Part shown: in pieces, positions 33,868 to 41,969 of the stretch
Position numbering within the stretch: position 1 is the first letter of the stretch
How the letters are laid out: each line of letters opens with the position of its first letter
Source: DASYXT01 sp035934555
GTDB taxonomy: Bacteria; Verrucomicrobiota; Verrucomicrobiia; Limisphaerales; UBA8199
Direction: 5' to 3'
Length of the DNA stretch: 64,000 bases
NCBI GenBank assembly: GCA_035934555.1
Contig: DASYXT010000126.1
Span: 1 to 64,000 of the forward strand
Notes under the pieces: generated by a model
Told to the model about the DNA's origin: nothing
Database searches by the model: none
Seen by the model: the letters and a program-made list of their open reading frames with translations, nothing else
Translations under genes and position numbers: made by a program

Positions 33868-35217
33868 TTAGGCCGCAGCCGTCAGCAGCGCCGCCGTGGC
33901 GTCATTGGCGGCGTAATCGAAGTCGATCTCTTCGATGAAGCGAACCGCGAGCTGGTCGTTGGCAAACCAAACGTGCTCGGAGGTGTCGATGCGCGGGGTG
34001 CCGTGCTCGCCCAGCCACCAGAAGGACAGCGCGCCAAAGACGGCCAGCGGTTTGTCGGCCGAGGCCGCCGTGCCGTAAGGCTCCAGCACATCGGTCCACA
34101 CAATCGGGTAACCGTCGAGCAACGCGCTGCCGTCCGGCAGGCGCTGATACACATTGGGCTCGCCGGCCGACCGGAACGACGGCAGGCGCGTTTCCCAGGT
34201 GCTGTCCAGGTAGTAGGCCGACAGTCGGCCATTAAGCGCCGCCTTGTTGACCTTCGTGCGCAAGCTGCGGAAGTCGTCGAGGGTGGCGTCGCTGGGTTTG
34301 GTTTTGCCGGCCGCCAGCGCCTGCGTGCGCAGGGTGTCGCGGGCAACCTGCACGATGCCTTTGACCATGTCATAATTGACGCTGCCGTCACCCAGGAACC
34401 CCCAGGTGTCTTCCGCGCGGGCAAACTCAACCGCGCCGTAGCGGGCAAGGAACTGGCCAAGCGCGACGATGCTTTGCTCGTCGAGTTCGCGCGGCAACCG
34501 CACAATGCCGCCAATCTTGTGCGATTCAAGCGACGCGAACGAGTAAGCCGGCGATTTCTCGCCGAACGCGCCCGACATCGCAATCGAGCTGAACGCCGCG
34601 CGGGCGCCCATGCGCGCCGGTTTGGCCGTGCCCATGCCGATCGGGTAGAGTGACATGCGCCGGCGCACGACCCCGAACTCCGAGATCAACTCGCGCAACT
34701 CGCTGCCGTATTGCGCCGGCAACGGGATGTCGCCGGTGGTCAGCGCGGCGCGCGTTGACAGGTTGAGCGTGCCGCGGGCGAACTCGGCCAGCGCATCGCG
34801 CTGGGCCGGCGCCGAGCAGAGCGCTTCGAGCATGTCGCTCTTGGCGCAATGCGCGATGAACCGCGCGGCGACTTCACTCGCGCAGGCGTCACTAACCAGT
34901 CCCGGCACACGGGCGCGGCCCGGTTGCAGCGCGCGGGTGAGCAGCAGGCGGCGCACCTCGGCCAGGTGCTGTTCCAGCCGGGCGGTTTCCGTTTGCAAGG
35001 TGCGGCAGGTGGCCGGCAGCGGCTTCAACTCAGCCCAGCCGCTCTTGAGGTCGCCCAGGATGCCCTGGAACTCGGCCACTTGTCCTTCCGTGAGCACCAG
35101 CGGCGCTGCCGCCAAGGCCACCGCCGGCGCCAACCAACTCGCGTCCAGCGCCCAGGTCCCGACCGCCAGCGCTGCCAACAACGCCAGCCCGATCATTCCG
35201 ATTTTCTGTTTGTTCAT
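33868..35217 (-). CDS. Phage major capsid protein, HK97-fold, with N-terminal hydrophobic segment
   Basis: A 449-residue protein. An N-terminal coiled-coil delta-like region ('ATCRTLQTETARLEQHLAEV', about 70-90) precedes the mature capsid part ('ALTTGDIPLPAQYGSELREL', 'IGGIVRLPRELDEQSIVALG', 'AEDTWGFLGDGSVNYDMVKG', 'GYPIVWTDVLEPYG', 'WFANDQLAVRFIEEIDFDYA'), matching HK97-type capsids in order and length. Unusually the first 40 residues are strongly hydrophobic ('KIGMIGLALLAALAVGTWAL', 'APAVALAAAPLVL'), like a signal anchor. It follows the prohead protease by 43 bases, in standard phage order. Assembly and function in this host are untested. Confidence 0.82.
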   Translation of the reverse strand: MNKQKIGMIGLALLAALAVGTWALDASWLAPAVALAAAPLVLTEGQVAEFQGILGDLKSGWAELKPLPATCRTLQTETARLEQHLAEVRRLLLTRALQPGRARVPGLVSDACASEVAARFIAHCAKSDMLEALCSAPAQRDALAEFARGTLNLSTRAALTTGDIPLPAQYGSELRELISEFGVVRRRMSLYPIGMGTAKPARMGARAAFSSIAMSGAFGEKSPAYSFASLESHKIGGIVRLPRELDEQSIVALGQFLARYGAVEFARAEDTWGFLGDGSVNYDMVKGIVQVARDTLRTQALAAGKTKPSDATLDDFRSLRTKVNKAALNGRLSAYYLDSTWETRLPSFRSAGEPNVYQRLPDGSALLDGYPIVWTDVLEPYGTAASADKPLAVFGALSFWWLGEHGTPRIDTSEHVWFANDQLAVRFIEEIDFDYAANDATAALLTAAA

Positions 35218-35260
35218 GTTCTTTCGTTTTCTGTTGAATCGCGCTCGCTCGCGATTCGGG

Positions 35261-36121
35261 TTAAGCGCGCCCCAGGATGTCGCTGAGCGCGCGCGCGAGC
35301 CGCAGCAGGTGCGCTCCGTTGGCGGCGGCGCCCAAAGCGCTGGTGTCGGCGCCGCCGCCCTCCAATTTGCTGCGTAAATTCTCCCGGGTTGCGCCGACCA
35401 GGCCGCGGAGCAGCTCCCATAACTCCTCCAGGTCGGCTTGATCGATTGCCCCGGCGTTCAAACCCAATTGCAACGCCTCGGGATTGGCGGGGATGCCAAC
35501 CGCCGAGACCTCCAGCAACTCCTGTTCGAGATACCGCCGCCGATAGCCCGCCTCCGGACCGCCATTCTCCCAGCGCACAGGAATGAACCCGACACTGACC
35601 GCATTGAGGAAGTGCCCGCGATAAAGCCCGTAAGCGACGCGGGCCAGCGGATTGGCCTCGACAGCAAACTCGACGCGCTGGAAAAGCGCGCTGCGTGCCT
35701 GGCCGCTGGCTGGCGGCAGCTCGCGTACCTCGGTGATCAGGGCTTTGCCCAGCGTGAACAGGATGTCGCCATATTGATGCGCATTTTGGAAAACCGGGTT
35801 GCGGCGGTAGTTGTCGAGCCGCCAACCCGCAGGCGTGATGATTTCCGCGTAGCGATCGAGCGTGCCGGTGCTGGCAATGAAATCGATGATCGCCGGACCG
35901 TCCCCTGCCGCGCTGGCAATCGGGATTTGTGTCTCGATTTGCAGCGCGCCGCGCAACCCGGCACGGCCGTCGCACAAAGGGACAAGGCGCGTGGGTTCGA
36001 GGCCCGCCCAGGGCGCGGCCAACCCGGAAGATTCGCCGGCGTTTTCCGGCTCGGCGCCGAACTGGACCGGCAGCAAAAAACTGCCGCCTGGAGTCGTGGT
36101 TGAAAGGTTGGATTCATTCAT
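35261..36121 (-). CDS. HK97-family prohead protease
   Basis: A 286-residue protein, start MNESNLSTTTPGG, whose ATG overlaps the portal stop (ATGA). A self-contained protease domain covers about 75-215: 'IIDFIASTGTLDRYAEIITP', candidate His115 in FQNAHQYGD, candidate Ser176 in LNAVSVGFIPV, then 'EQELLEVSAVGIPANPEALQ', the family's closing motif. It trims the capsid delta domain and itself during head maturation. The C-terminal 50 residues ('LRSKLEGGGADTSALG') are a flexible tail. Placement between portal and capsid is canonical. Confidence 0.87.
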   Translation of the reverse strand: MNESNLSTTTPGGSFLLPVQFGAEPENAGESSGLAAPWAGLEPTRLVPLCDGRAGLRGALQIETQIPIASAAGDGPAIIDFIASTGTLDRYAEIITPAGWRLDNYRRNPVFQNAHQYGDILFTLGKALITEVRELPPASGQARSALFQRVEFAVEANPLARVAYGLYRGHFLNAVSVGFIPVRWENGGPEAGYRRRYLEQELLEVSAVGIPANPEALQLGLNAGAIDQADLEELWELLRGLVGATRENLRSKLEGGGADTSALGAAANGAHLLRLARALSDILGRA

Positions 36122-37938
36122 AGAATTTTGGCTTGGTTGTAGAGTGCTTTGATCCGGGCGAGGAGCTGCGGCGCGGTCTCCTGCGCTGCCACGCCCTCTG
36201 CCACAGTTCGGTGCAAATCGGTAAGGACTCGGTCGTTCATCCGCACCAGCGCAGCCAATGCGTCTTCGGGCACCGGCGCGCCCAAACGTGCCGCCAACAG
36301 CTCTGCCTCGGTCTTTGGGTCCAGAAACGTCGAGCGACGAAGCGCCGGTGGCTTGGCTTCGCATTCGCCCAGCGCGGCCAACGCCCGGCCGCGTTGCTCG
36401 AAAAAGAACCGGCGCAGCCTGCTCTCCACTGCGCTGGAAAGCGTGTGTTCTGGCGTCGGATTCGGCGTGCCGGGTTCCTCCGGCGCAGCTTGCGTCGTTT
36501 GGCTACTGACCGGTGTTGGCCAGTTCAGCAGCCCCAGAAAGTTCGTCGCGCGCACCAACGGGTTTGGGGACGCGGCCGTCTCGTCCGCGGGTTCCACGCG
36601 GCGCGGCGCGGACAAGGCGGCTGCGCGCCCACGACACGCGGACGCGACCTCCGCGCCCCGACCACGCGCAGACGTCTCGTCGGCGCTCCTGCCGACCTCC
36701 TGCATTTTCGCGGCGAGGTACCCGCGGTCGCCCCACGGCAACGGCTTGAACCCAAGGTCCAAAACGCGATTCAAGTCATTGAAGGGAATGCCCATCTCGA
36801 AGCCGGTGCGTGCGGCCGTCAGGCGGCTGCGGCGCGCCTCCTGCAAGATCGGCAGGCTATCGAGGTCGAACCAGCCGCTGGCTTGCGCATCCAGGGCATG
36901 GATCGTCGGCGCTTCTTCGGCCTCCAACCGGCTGCACAACGGCGCAATCCGGTTCTCGATGAAGTTCAGCCGCGCCCCGGTCATCACGTCGTACTTCGCG
37001 TATTCGGTGGTGGTGATGATTTCCTCCGGCACACCGAACGCGGCGCAAATTTCGCTGCGCGAGAATTTGCGATTTTCCAGGAACTGCAGGTCGCTGCTCG
37101 AGAGCTGGGGCCGGATGACTTCGGTGCTGCCCAACAGCAACACGGGGCGATCGGCCTGGCCGGCACGGCTCTTACGCTGGCGCAACGCCGACAACAATTG
37201 CTCCTGCTGCTCGTCGCTGAGCCAATCCTGCGTGCGCACCATCACGCCGGTGTCGCCGTTGTTTTCGATGATGCCCCGCATGAACGCGCCCGCGGCAAAG
37301 TCCGTCTGGGCCGCGAGCGCGGCGGCGGTCAGCGGCGCCAGCCCGCGCCAGAAATTGAACGGGTTGGGGAGTTTCTCGAACCAGATTTCCTCAGGCAGAA
37401 AGACCTGGCTGGCCAGGGGCGCCTCCGGCCCGAATCCCGTGTAGCGCCAGCCAATGAGTTGGTGGTCCTCGATGATGTGCTGGAAGCGCGCGGGGTCGAG
37501 CAACAGCACCTGCCTGAGCGTCGCGCCGTCCGGACCGCCTGCCCGGCCCAGGCGCAGCCCGAGCGTCCCGGTAGCGTCCTGATATAACGGCACCCGCACG
37601 CATTCGCCTCGCAGCATCAACCACATCACCCGCAGCTCCCAATACTGGAACCGGTTGATCTGCGGATGCGGTCGCGCATAAAAATCCGGCAGCGGCCCTG
37701 AGGTAACCAGGTGCTCCTGGCCGCGCTCGCCCACCGAGAACAGGAAAGGGACGTTGGCGACCTGCTCGGCCAGAGCGTTGATGGCGCGATACACCCAGAC
37801 CACCTGCTCGTAAGCATTCGCCAGCATCGGGCTGCCGAGGTCCTCACCGCGCAGCCACGCGGACGGGTCGAAAGCCTTGCGCACCATCGCCGGCGTTTTC
37901 GCGCGGGAAATTTGAACGTTAAAGCCCAGAATTTTCAT
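36118..37938 (-). CDS. Phage portal protein, HK97 type, with extra C-terminal domain
   Basis: A 606-residue protein, start MKILGFNVQISRAKTP. The core (about 20-410) has 'YEQVVWVYRAINALAEQVAN', 'LPEEIWFEKLPNPFNFWRGL', 'SSSDLQFLENRKFSRSEICA', 'FGVPEEIITTTEYAKYDVMT' and 'NDLNRVLDLGFKPLPWGDRG', classic HK97 portal elements. After an Arg/Ala-rich low-complexity stretch (about 415-450), the C-terminus ('MNDRVLTDLHRTVAEGVAAQ', 'TAPQLLARIKALYNQAKIL') resembles the helical part of SPP1 gp7/Mu gp30 minor head proteins, so portal and a truncated minor head protein may be fused. Portals of this class are usually about 400-450 residues. It forms the dodecameric DNA channel. Confidence 0.85.
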   Translation of the reverse strand: MKILGFNVQISRAKTPAMVRKAFDPSAWLRGEDLGSPMLANAYEQVVWVYRAINALAEQVANVPFLFSVGERGQEHLVTSGPLPDFYARPHPQINRFQYWELRVMWLMLRGECVRVPLYQDATGTLGLRLGRAGGPDGATLRQVLLLDPARFQHIIEDHQLIGWRYTGFGPEAPLASQVFLPEEIWFEKLPNPFNFWRGLAPLTAAALAAQTDFAAGAFMRGIIENNGDTGVMVRTQDWLSDEQQEQLLSALRQRKSRAGQADRPVLLLGSTEVIRPQLSSSDLQFLENRKFSRSEICAAFGVPEEIITTTEYAKYDVMTGARLNFIENRIAPLCSRLEAEEAPTIHALDAQASGWFDLDSLPILQEARRSRLTAARTGFEMGIPFNDLNRVLDLGFKPLPWGDRGYLAAKMQEVGRSADETSARGRGAEVASACRGRAAALSAPRRVEPADETAASPNPLVRATNFLGLLNWPTPVSSQTTQAAPEEPGTPNPTPEHTLSSAVESRLRRFFFEQRGRALAALGECEAKPPALRRSTFLDPKTEAELLAARLGAPVPEDALAALVRMNDRVLTDLHRTVAEGVAAQETAPQLLARIKALYNQAKIL

Positions 37939-37961
37939 AGGTGTTGGATTTGGAAGGCTCG

Positions 37962-39380
37962 CTAGCCGACACGAGCTGCGGCGCGGATCTTGTAGCGCGC
38001 CGCCTGTTGGCGGAGCGCTTTGGCCCAAAAGCGATCGCAATGGCTTCCCTCGGCTTCACCGGCATACCGGGTGTTGCCGCTCAGCGTGACTTCCTTGCGG
38101 ATGCCGCGCAGGTCGGCGCGGAGTTTTTCGTCGTCCGCGAGGCGCAGCAGGCGTTTCTCCAAATCAATCTTCAGTCCCAGTGCCAGTTCCTCCTTCGTTG
38201 CGGCCGTGAAAGTGACCGGTTCGATCTTCCAGGAAAACCGCTCGCGGGCGCGCTCGGCCAGTTGCAGGCCGAGGCCGGTCGCATCGAGGCAGGCGCGTTT
38301 GACTTGCGGCAGGCGCAACAGCCGGTAGAGCGCTTCCTCGATCTCCGCAAACGGACGGTTCAGCAACTCCAGCCGCAACCGGTCCCAAACGACATCGCCA
38401 ATCTTCTCGCCGACATCCAGCACGCACAGGTCCTTCTTGCGGGCGATATCGACGCCGAGGTACCACACGGCGCCCGCGGCGGCCTGCGCCGCCGACTCAA
38501 GTTCGCCCAGCGTGCCCACCCCCAACCCCGGTTCGGTGCAGCCGTTGAGCAACTCGAACGAAATGAACGCAACCGCTTCGTCGGCGGGGATACAACAATA
38601 CTCCTGCAACCATTGTTCTTCATCGATGCACTCAGCCCGTTGCCGCGCCAGCCACGCTCCCCGTTGCACGCTTAACGCTCCCCCGCTGGTTTGGCCGATC
38701 CGTTCCACCAAGCCCTCCTCGACCGCGCGTTGGATCGGGATCGTGTGGAGCGACCACCCCATCGGGTTGCCGCGCTGCTCAATCGCGGTGATCAATTCGT
38801 TGAACACCGTTCCCATCCCACGGTGGGTCGAGATGACCGAAAGGGTGCCGCCCCATTGAATCACCGGCTTGGCCACCGCATACAGCGTCCGCTGGTCCTT
38901 ATGCAACGCGAACTCATCCAGCTTCACGTGTCCGGTCTTGCCGACAATCGCGTCCGGGTTGGACGACAGCGCGTACACGCTACGGCCGCTGTCGAAGGCG
39001 AGCACCTGGACGGCGACGGCTTTGCCGTAATCGGTGCGCAACACCTGCTCGCCGTAATTGGCGGCGGCGAGGTGCAACAGCCGCGCCCAGCGCGCGCAAT
39101 AGCGGATGTACTGTTTGGCCTGCAGCTCGTCGCGCGACATCACCCACACGTCGCGGCCACCGGGACGTATGGCGGCTTTGCGCACGCTGTCGTAGCTATC
39201 GGCGTAGCTCAGCCCCACTTGCCGGCTCTTTTGGCAAATCCTCAGTCGCGCGCCATCGCGCAGCCAGGCGCGCTGGTAAGGCAGGAAGTAGGCGTCTGGC
39301 ACTGCGTCAGCGCGCGCGAGCGCGGGTGTGGCCGGCGCCTGCTTTGCCGACTCGCTTTTTATCTGTGTGTCTGGCGTCAT
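37962..39380 (-). CDS. Phage terminase large subunit, Mu gp28-like
   Basis: A 472-residue packaging motor. The ATPase part has 'LPYQRAWLRDGARLRICQKS', Walker A KSRQVGLS at 51-58, Walker B VKLDEF near 152-157, and coupling motif 'GTLSVISTHRGMG'. The nuclease part begins 'WYLGVDIARKKDLCVLDV' near residue 303, with a candidate acidic residue in 'RACLDATGLGLQLAE'. Sequence order matches Mu-like gp28 terminases. Neighbours fit: a DUF3486-like small subunit 24 bases upstream and the portal 23 bases downstream. It would pump DNA into the prohead using ATP. Confidence 0.85.
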   Translation of the reverse strand: MTPDTQIKSESAKQAPATPALARADAVPDAYFLPYQRAWLRDGARLRICQKSRQVGLSYADSYDSVRKAAIRPGGRDVWVMSRDELQAKQYIRYCARWARLLHLAAANYGEQVLRTDYGKAVAVQVLAFDSGRSVYALSSNPDAIVGKTGHVKLDEFALHKDQRTLYAVAKPVIQWGGTLSVISTHRGMGTVFNELITAIEQRGNPMGWSLHTIPIQRAVEEGLVERIGQTSGGALSVQRGAWLARQRAECIDEEQWLQEYCCIPADEAVAFISFELLNGCTEPGLGVGTLGELESAAQAAAGAVWYLGVDIARKKDLCVLDVGEKIGDVVWDRLRLELLNRPFAEIEEALYRLLRLPQVKRACLDATGLGLQLAERARERFSWKIEPVTFTAATKEELALGLKIDLEKRLLRLADDEKLRADLRGIRKEVTLSGNTRYAGEAEGSHCDRFWAKALRQQAARYKIRAAARVG

Positions 39381-39404
39381 GGTGCGATTGTTTTGGTGAT
39401 GCGC

Positions 39405-39875
39405 TCAGATGAGCTTCAATTGCCGTTCGATTTCTTCGAGCGTTTCAGGTTTGATGCCGCCGCCGGTTTTGGCGCGCTGCCGGGTTTCCTCGCGCACCCG
39501 AACCTGCTCGCCGTACTTCCGTTCAGACAATTCGCGGCCCTTGCGCTGTTCGTCCAGACGCGCGCCTTCCAACACCGGCCGCAACAAACCCATCGCCAGC
39601 TTGAGTTGCTCGGGGTCCATGTTGGCTTCGGCGCTGAGCTTGAGAATCAGCACCCGATAGACCTTTAACAGCGTTTCCAGTGGCGGTGCCGGATGAGCGC
39701 CAAACTGCGCTTCCAACTCGGCGCAATGCCGCGCGGCCCAGGCGATCTGCGCCAGCAATTGCTCGATGGGCGCGCAGACGCCAGGAGCCCGGACGGCTCG
39801 TCCCGGTGAAGGCTCGTCGCAGCGCGCCAAGGCTGCGTTGGCGCAGTTGGGTGGATTTGAGCGTGGTTTGCGCAT
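39405..39875 (-). CDS. Putative terminase small subunit (DUF3486 / Mu gp27-like)
   Basis: A 156-residue protein, start MRKPRSNPPN. A basic N-terminus is followed by helices ('IEQLLAQIAWAARHCAELEA', 'LLKVYRVLILKLSAEANMDP', 'LKLAMGLLRPVLEGARLDEQ') and the ending 'GGIKPETLEEIERQLKLI', which closely resembles the GLxPExxExIRRxxLGI ending of Mu gp27-like proteins. Its position directly before the Mu gp28-like terminase supports the call. It would recognise DNA for packaging. The longer frame to 40055 is not credible because it overlaps the next gene. Confidence 0.65.
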   Translation of the reverse strand: MRKPRSNPPNCANAALARCDEPSPGRAVRAPGVCAPIEQLLAQIAWAARHCAELEAQFGAHPAPPLETLLKVYRVLILKLSAEANMDPEQLKLAMGLLRPVLEGARLDEQRKGRELSERKYGEQVRVREETRQRAKTGGGIKPETLEEIERQLKLI

Positions 39876-39882
39876 GACGCGT

Positions 39883-40140
39883 TTAGCCCAACTGCTGGGC
39901 TTTGTGTCGGCCTTTGTCGGTAAGTGTCCACGAGAGCGAATCATCCAGCTCATCGCGGCTGCCATGGAGGTAACCCGCCCGTTCCAGTTCGCGTTTAGCC
40001 TGGTGGATATCGCTCTGCAGCGGGCGCGGCACGATGGCCTGGCGCACCGCTTCATCCATCAGCGCATCGGGCCAGGGCAAACCGTTGAGCCGCCACAGCG
40101 CCCGCAATAAATAACGTTTAATATCGGGAATCGGGTTCAT
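39883..40140 (-). CDS. Small winged-helix-like phage protein
   Basis: An 85-residue protein, MNPIPDIKRYLLRALWRLNG. The pattern of two helices, 'SDIHQAKRELERAGYLHGSR', then 'LSWTLTDKGRHKAQQLG' is that of a small winged-helix DNA-binding domain (recognition helix about 45-57, wing about 65-78). It overlaps the upstream membrane protein gene by 4 bases and ends 7 bases before the putative terminase small subunit. In Mu-like phages a small protein of similar size sits at this place. It could be a regulator or a DNA-recognition part of the packaging complex. Confidence 0.6.
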   Translation of the reverse strand: MNPIPDIKRYLLRALWRLNGLPWPDALMDEAVRQAIVPRPLQSDIHQAKRELERAGYLHGSRDELDDSLSWTLTDKGRHKAQQLG

Positions 40141-40553
40141 GGGTTTTGGCGCTCGATGACGCGGTCGAGCTTGGCGTCAATCCGGAGCAGTTGCTGGTTG
40201 TTGAGCTCGATGGAAGCGCGCAACTCGCCAACCTCGCGGTCCACCTTGTTCACCTTTTGGTGCAGTTCGCCAACATCCGACCGGCGTTCGCGCCGCAGGC
40301 TGCCCAGTTCCTGTTCCAGCCGGATCAATTCGCCGGCCAGTTCCTGTCGCCGGCTTTGGCACAGACTCTCGGTCAGCGGCTGGTCGAACTTGGCCACCGG
40401 CAGCGGCTGCGGCTGAATCTCACGCGCGGCGCCGCGGCGATTGCGCCGGTCCAGAAAGCTCTCGACCTGGTTCCAACCGGCAACCAGGAAAAACAGGCAG
40501 CCGAGAAACGCGGCAAGTTCAACCGGCGTGGGGGACGATAGAGAAGGGATCAT
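40137..40553 (-). CDS. Membrane-anchored coiled-coil phage protein (DUF2730 / Mu gp25-like)
   Basis: A 138-residue protein. One N-terminal TM helix ('VELAAFLGCLFFLVAGWNQV', about 10-29), a Pro-rich linker, then a long coiled coil ('LIRLEQELGSLRRERRSDVG', 'KVDREVGELRASIELNNQQL', 'RIDAKLDRVIE'). Mu-type phages carry a comparable protein of about 120-140 residues just upstream of the gp27/gp28 packaging genes. Holin or spanin function is less likely because there is only one TM helix and no lysis gene nearby. It overlaps the next gene (ATGA). Confidence 0.6.
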   Translation of the reverse strand: MIPSLSSPTPVELAAFLGCLFFLVAGWNQVESFLDRRNRRGAAREIQPQPLPVAKFDQPLTESLCQSRRQELAGELIRLEQELGSLRRERRSDVGELHQKVNKVDREVGELRASIELNNQQLLRIDAKLDRVIERQNP

Positions 40554-40611
40554 AAGCAAATGAGGAGTGCGGAAAAGCCGGCTACGGAGCCACTGCCGTA
40601 GTCATGCCTAT

Positions 40612-40818
40612 TCAGTTCCGAGGTCGTGCTGCAGTAGCTGTTACCGGCCCGGTAATCGCCACGTTGCGGAGTTCCTTGAGGCCGTACTCCCGCCCGAGCT
40701 GCTTCATAATCGCGAGCCGGAAGTTCGCTTCCTCCGGTGTGGGATACTCGATGTGGCAGTTGGCCTCGTGAATGCGCACCAACTGCGCCCGCTCCTGGAG
40801 CTGTTCTTTGGTCTTCAT
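40612..40818 (-). CDS. Small hypothetical protein at the start of the phage cassette
   Basis: A 68-residue protein, MKTKEQLQERAQLVRIHEAN, predicted helical, with 'TPEEANFRLAIMKQLGREYG' resembling a small helix-turn-helix. It lies 58 bases before the membrane coiled-coil gene on the same strand and is the first gene of the cassette. No family recognised. The 240 bases upstream, to the divergent PRC-barrel gene, contain no recognised gene. Confidence 0.5.
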   Translation of the reverse strand: MKTKEQLQERAQLVRIHEANCHIEYPTPEEANFRLAIMKQLGREYGLKELRNVAITGPVTATAARPRN

Positions 40819-41058
40819 ACGATTGACGGTTTCGGTTCATTTACAGAAACCGCACCGCCGTCCAGGAACCGCGTGAATCCCCTTGCCTATTTCGTTGACG
40901 CGAAGCTTTTTACGCTGCTTTTGGACCCGTCCAATTCACCGTCCACTAATTCCCCTTGACTTATGCTCCGTTCTCCCAGCGCCCCGCTTCACGACGGCCC
41001 CCGCCCCCAGCCGCTTGCCCGTAAGCCATCACAGGCGTATTGTAGAAAAGAGGTGCCA

Positions 41059-41850
41059 ATGTTAAGGAACACGAAAGAACTGCGCGGTTACCGGTTGGGC
41101 GCCCGCGACGGCGAGTTCGGCCATCTCAAAGATTTCTTTTTTGACGAGCAGACCTGGACGGTTCGTTATCTCGTGGCCGACACCGGCGAGTGGCTGCCCC
41201 ATCGGCGCGTGCTCATTTCTCCACACGCGGTCGCTGGCCTTACTGAAACGCCGCATAAAAGGATCGAGCTAAATCTGACGCGCAAACAGATCGAGCAAAG
41301 CCCCGCAATTGCCACGCATATGCCGATCTCGCGGCAGTTCGAGATGGAATATTACCAGTATTACGGCTGGCCTTATTACTGGCCCGGGCCGCTGCTGTGG
41401 GGCCCAATGGATTTCCCCGGCCCCCAGATACCATTGAACCTGCCCACCCCACCGCACCCAACCCCGCCGCGCCAGGGAGAGGATGCGCATTTGCGCAGTG
41501 TCAACGAAATCGCCGGGTTCCACGGTTATTTAGTGCAAGGGCTGGACCGGGCGTTTGGGCATATCCAGCAATTCATCTTTGAAGAGGCGAGCTGGGCAAT
41601 TCGTTACCTGGTGGCCGACACCCGCAACTGGTGGCCGGGCAAGCATGTGCTGGTGTCCCCGCGATGGATTGCCTGGATCAGTTGGTCAGAGGCGCGCGTG
41701 TATGTCGATTTTGACCGCGACACCATCGAGCGCGCGCCCGCCTACGACGATTCAGTTGCCATCACGCGCCAGTACGAGCAGAACCTCTTCGCCCATTTCA
41801 ACCGCCAGCCGTACTGGGAAAACAGCCCCGAGCTGACGAGGAGCAAGTAG
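41059..41850 (+). CDS. Tandem PRC-barrel domain protein
   Basis: A 263-residue protein. ATG 41059 has the best ribosome site around (AGAGGTG, 5 bases upstream); longer frames lack one. Two PRC-barrel domains (about 5-85 and 140-225) share the pattern 'GHLKDFFFDEQTWTVRYLVA' / 'GHIQQFIFEEASWAIRYLVA', then W-P-x-R/K-x-V-L-(I/V)-S-P. The linker is aromatic and Pro-rich (YYQYYGWPYYWPGPLLWGP). PRC-barrels mediate protein or small-molecule binding; two-domain forms with this linker occur in environmental and stress-related proteins. No signal peptide. Function unknown. Confidence 0.8.
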   Translation: MLRNTKELRGYRLGARDGEFGHLKDFFFDEQTWTVRYLVADTGEWLPHRRVLISPHAVAGLTETPHKRIELNLTRKQIEQSPAIATHMPISRQFEMEYYQYYGWPYYWPGPLLWGPMDFPGPQIPLNLPTPPHPTPPRQGEDAHLRSVNEIAGFHGYLVQGLDRAFGHIQQFIFEEASWAIRYLVADTRNWWPGKHVLVSPRWIAWISWSEARVYVDFDRDTIERAPAYDDSVAITRQYEQNLFAHFNRQPYWENSPELTRSK

Positions 41851-41860
41851 GGCCGGGCCC

Positions 41861-41969
41861 GGGGCGCGGGACTTGAGTCCGCAGCAAAGCCCCGCATGCT
41901 CAAGCGCCTGCCACCTTGTCGAAGCCGCCTTCAGTTCGATTGTCGCTGCGGACTAAAGTCCGCGCTCCG
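41861..41969. repeat. Dispersed palindromic repeat R1, copy c
   Basis: Left end 41861-41887 (GCGCGGGACTTGAGTCCGC, then AGCAA), right end 41945-41969 (GCTGCGGACTAAAGTCCGC, then GCTCCG), inverted to each other. It starts 10 bases after the PRC-barrel stop and overlaps the last codons of the minus-strand DMT transporter, whose C-terminus reads 'RSADFSPQRQSN' from it. Confidence 0.8.

Noticed and set aside
33772..34653. Plus-strand open frame of 293 residues opposite the capsid gene
   Set aside because: Arg-rich, no motif, fully overlapping a recognisable capsid protein.
36133..37587. Long plus-strand open frames (484 and 431 residues) opposite the portal gene
   Set aside because: They are antisense to a well-supported portal protein, have skewed Arg/Gln-rich composition and no domain; a common effect of high GC on the strand opposite a gene.
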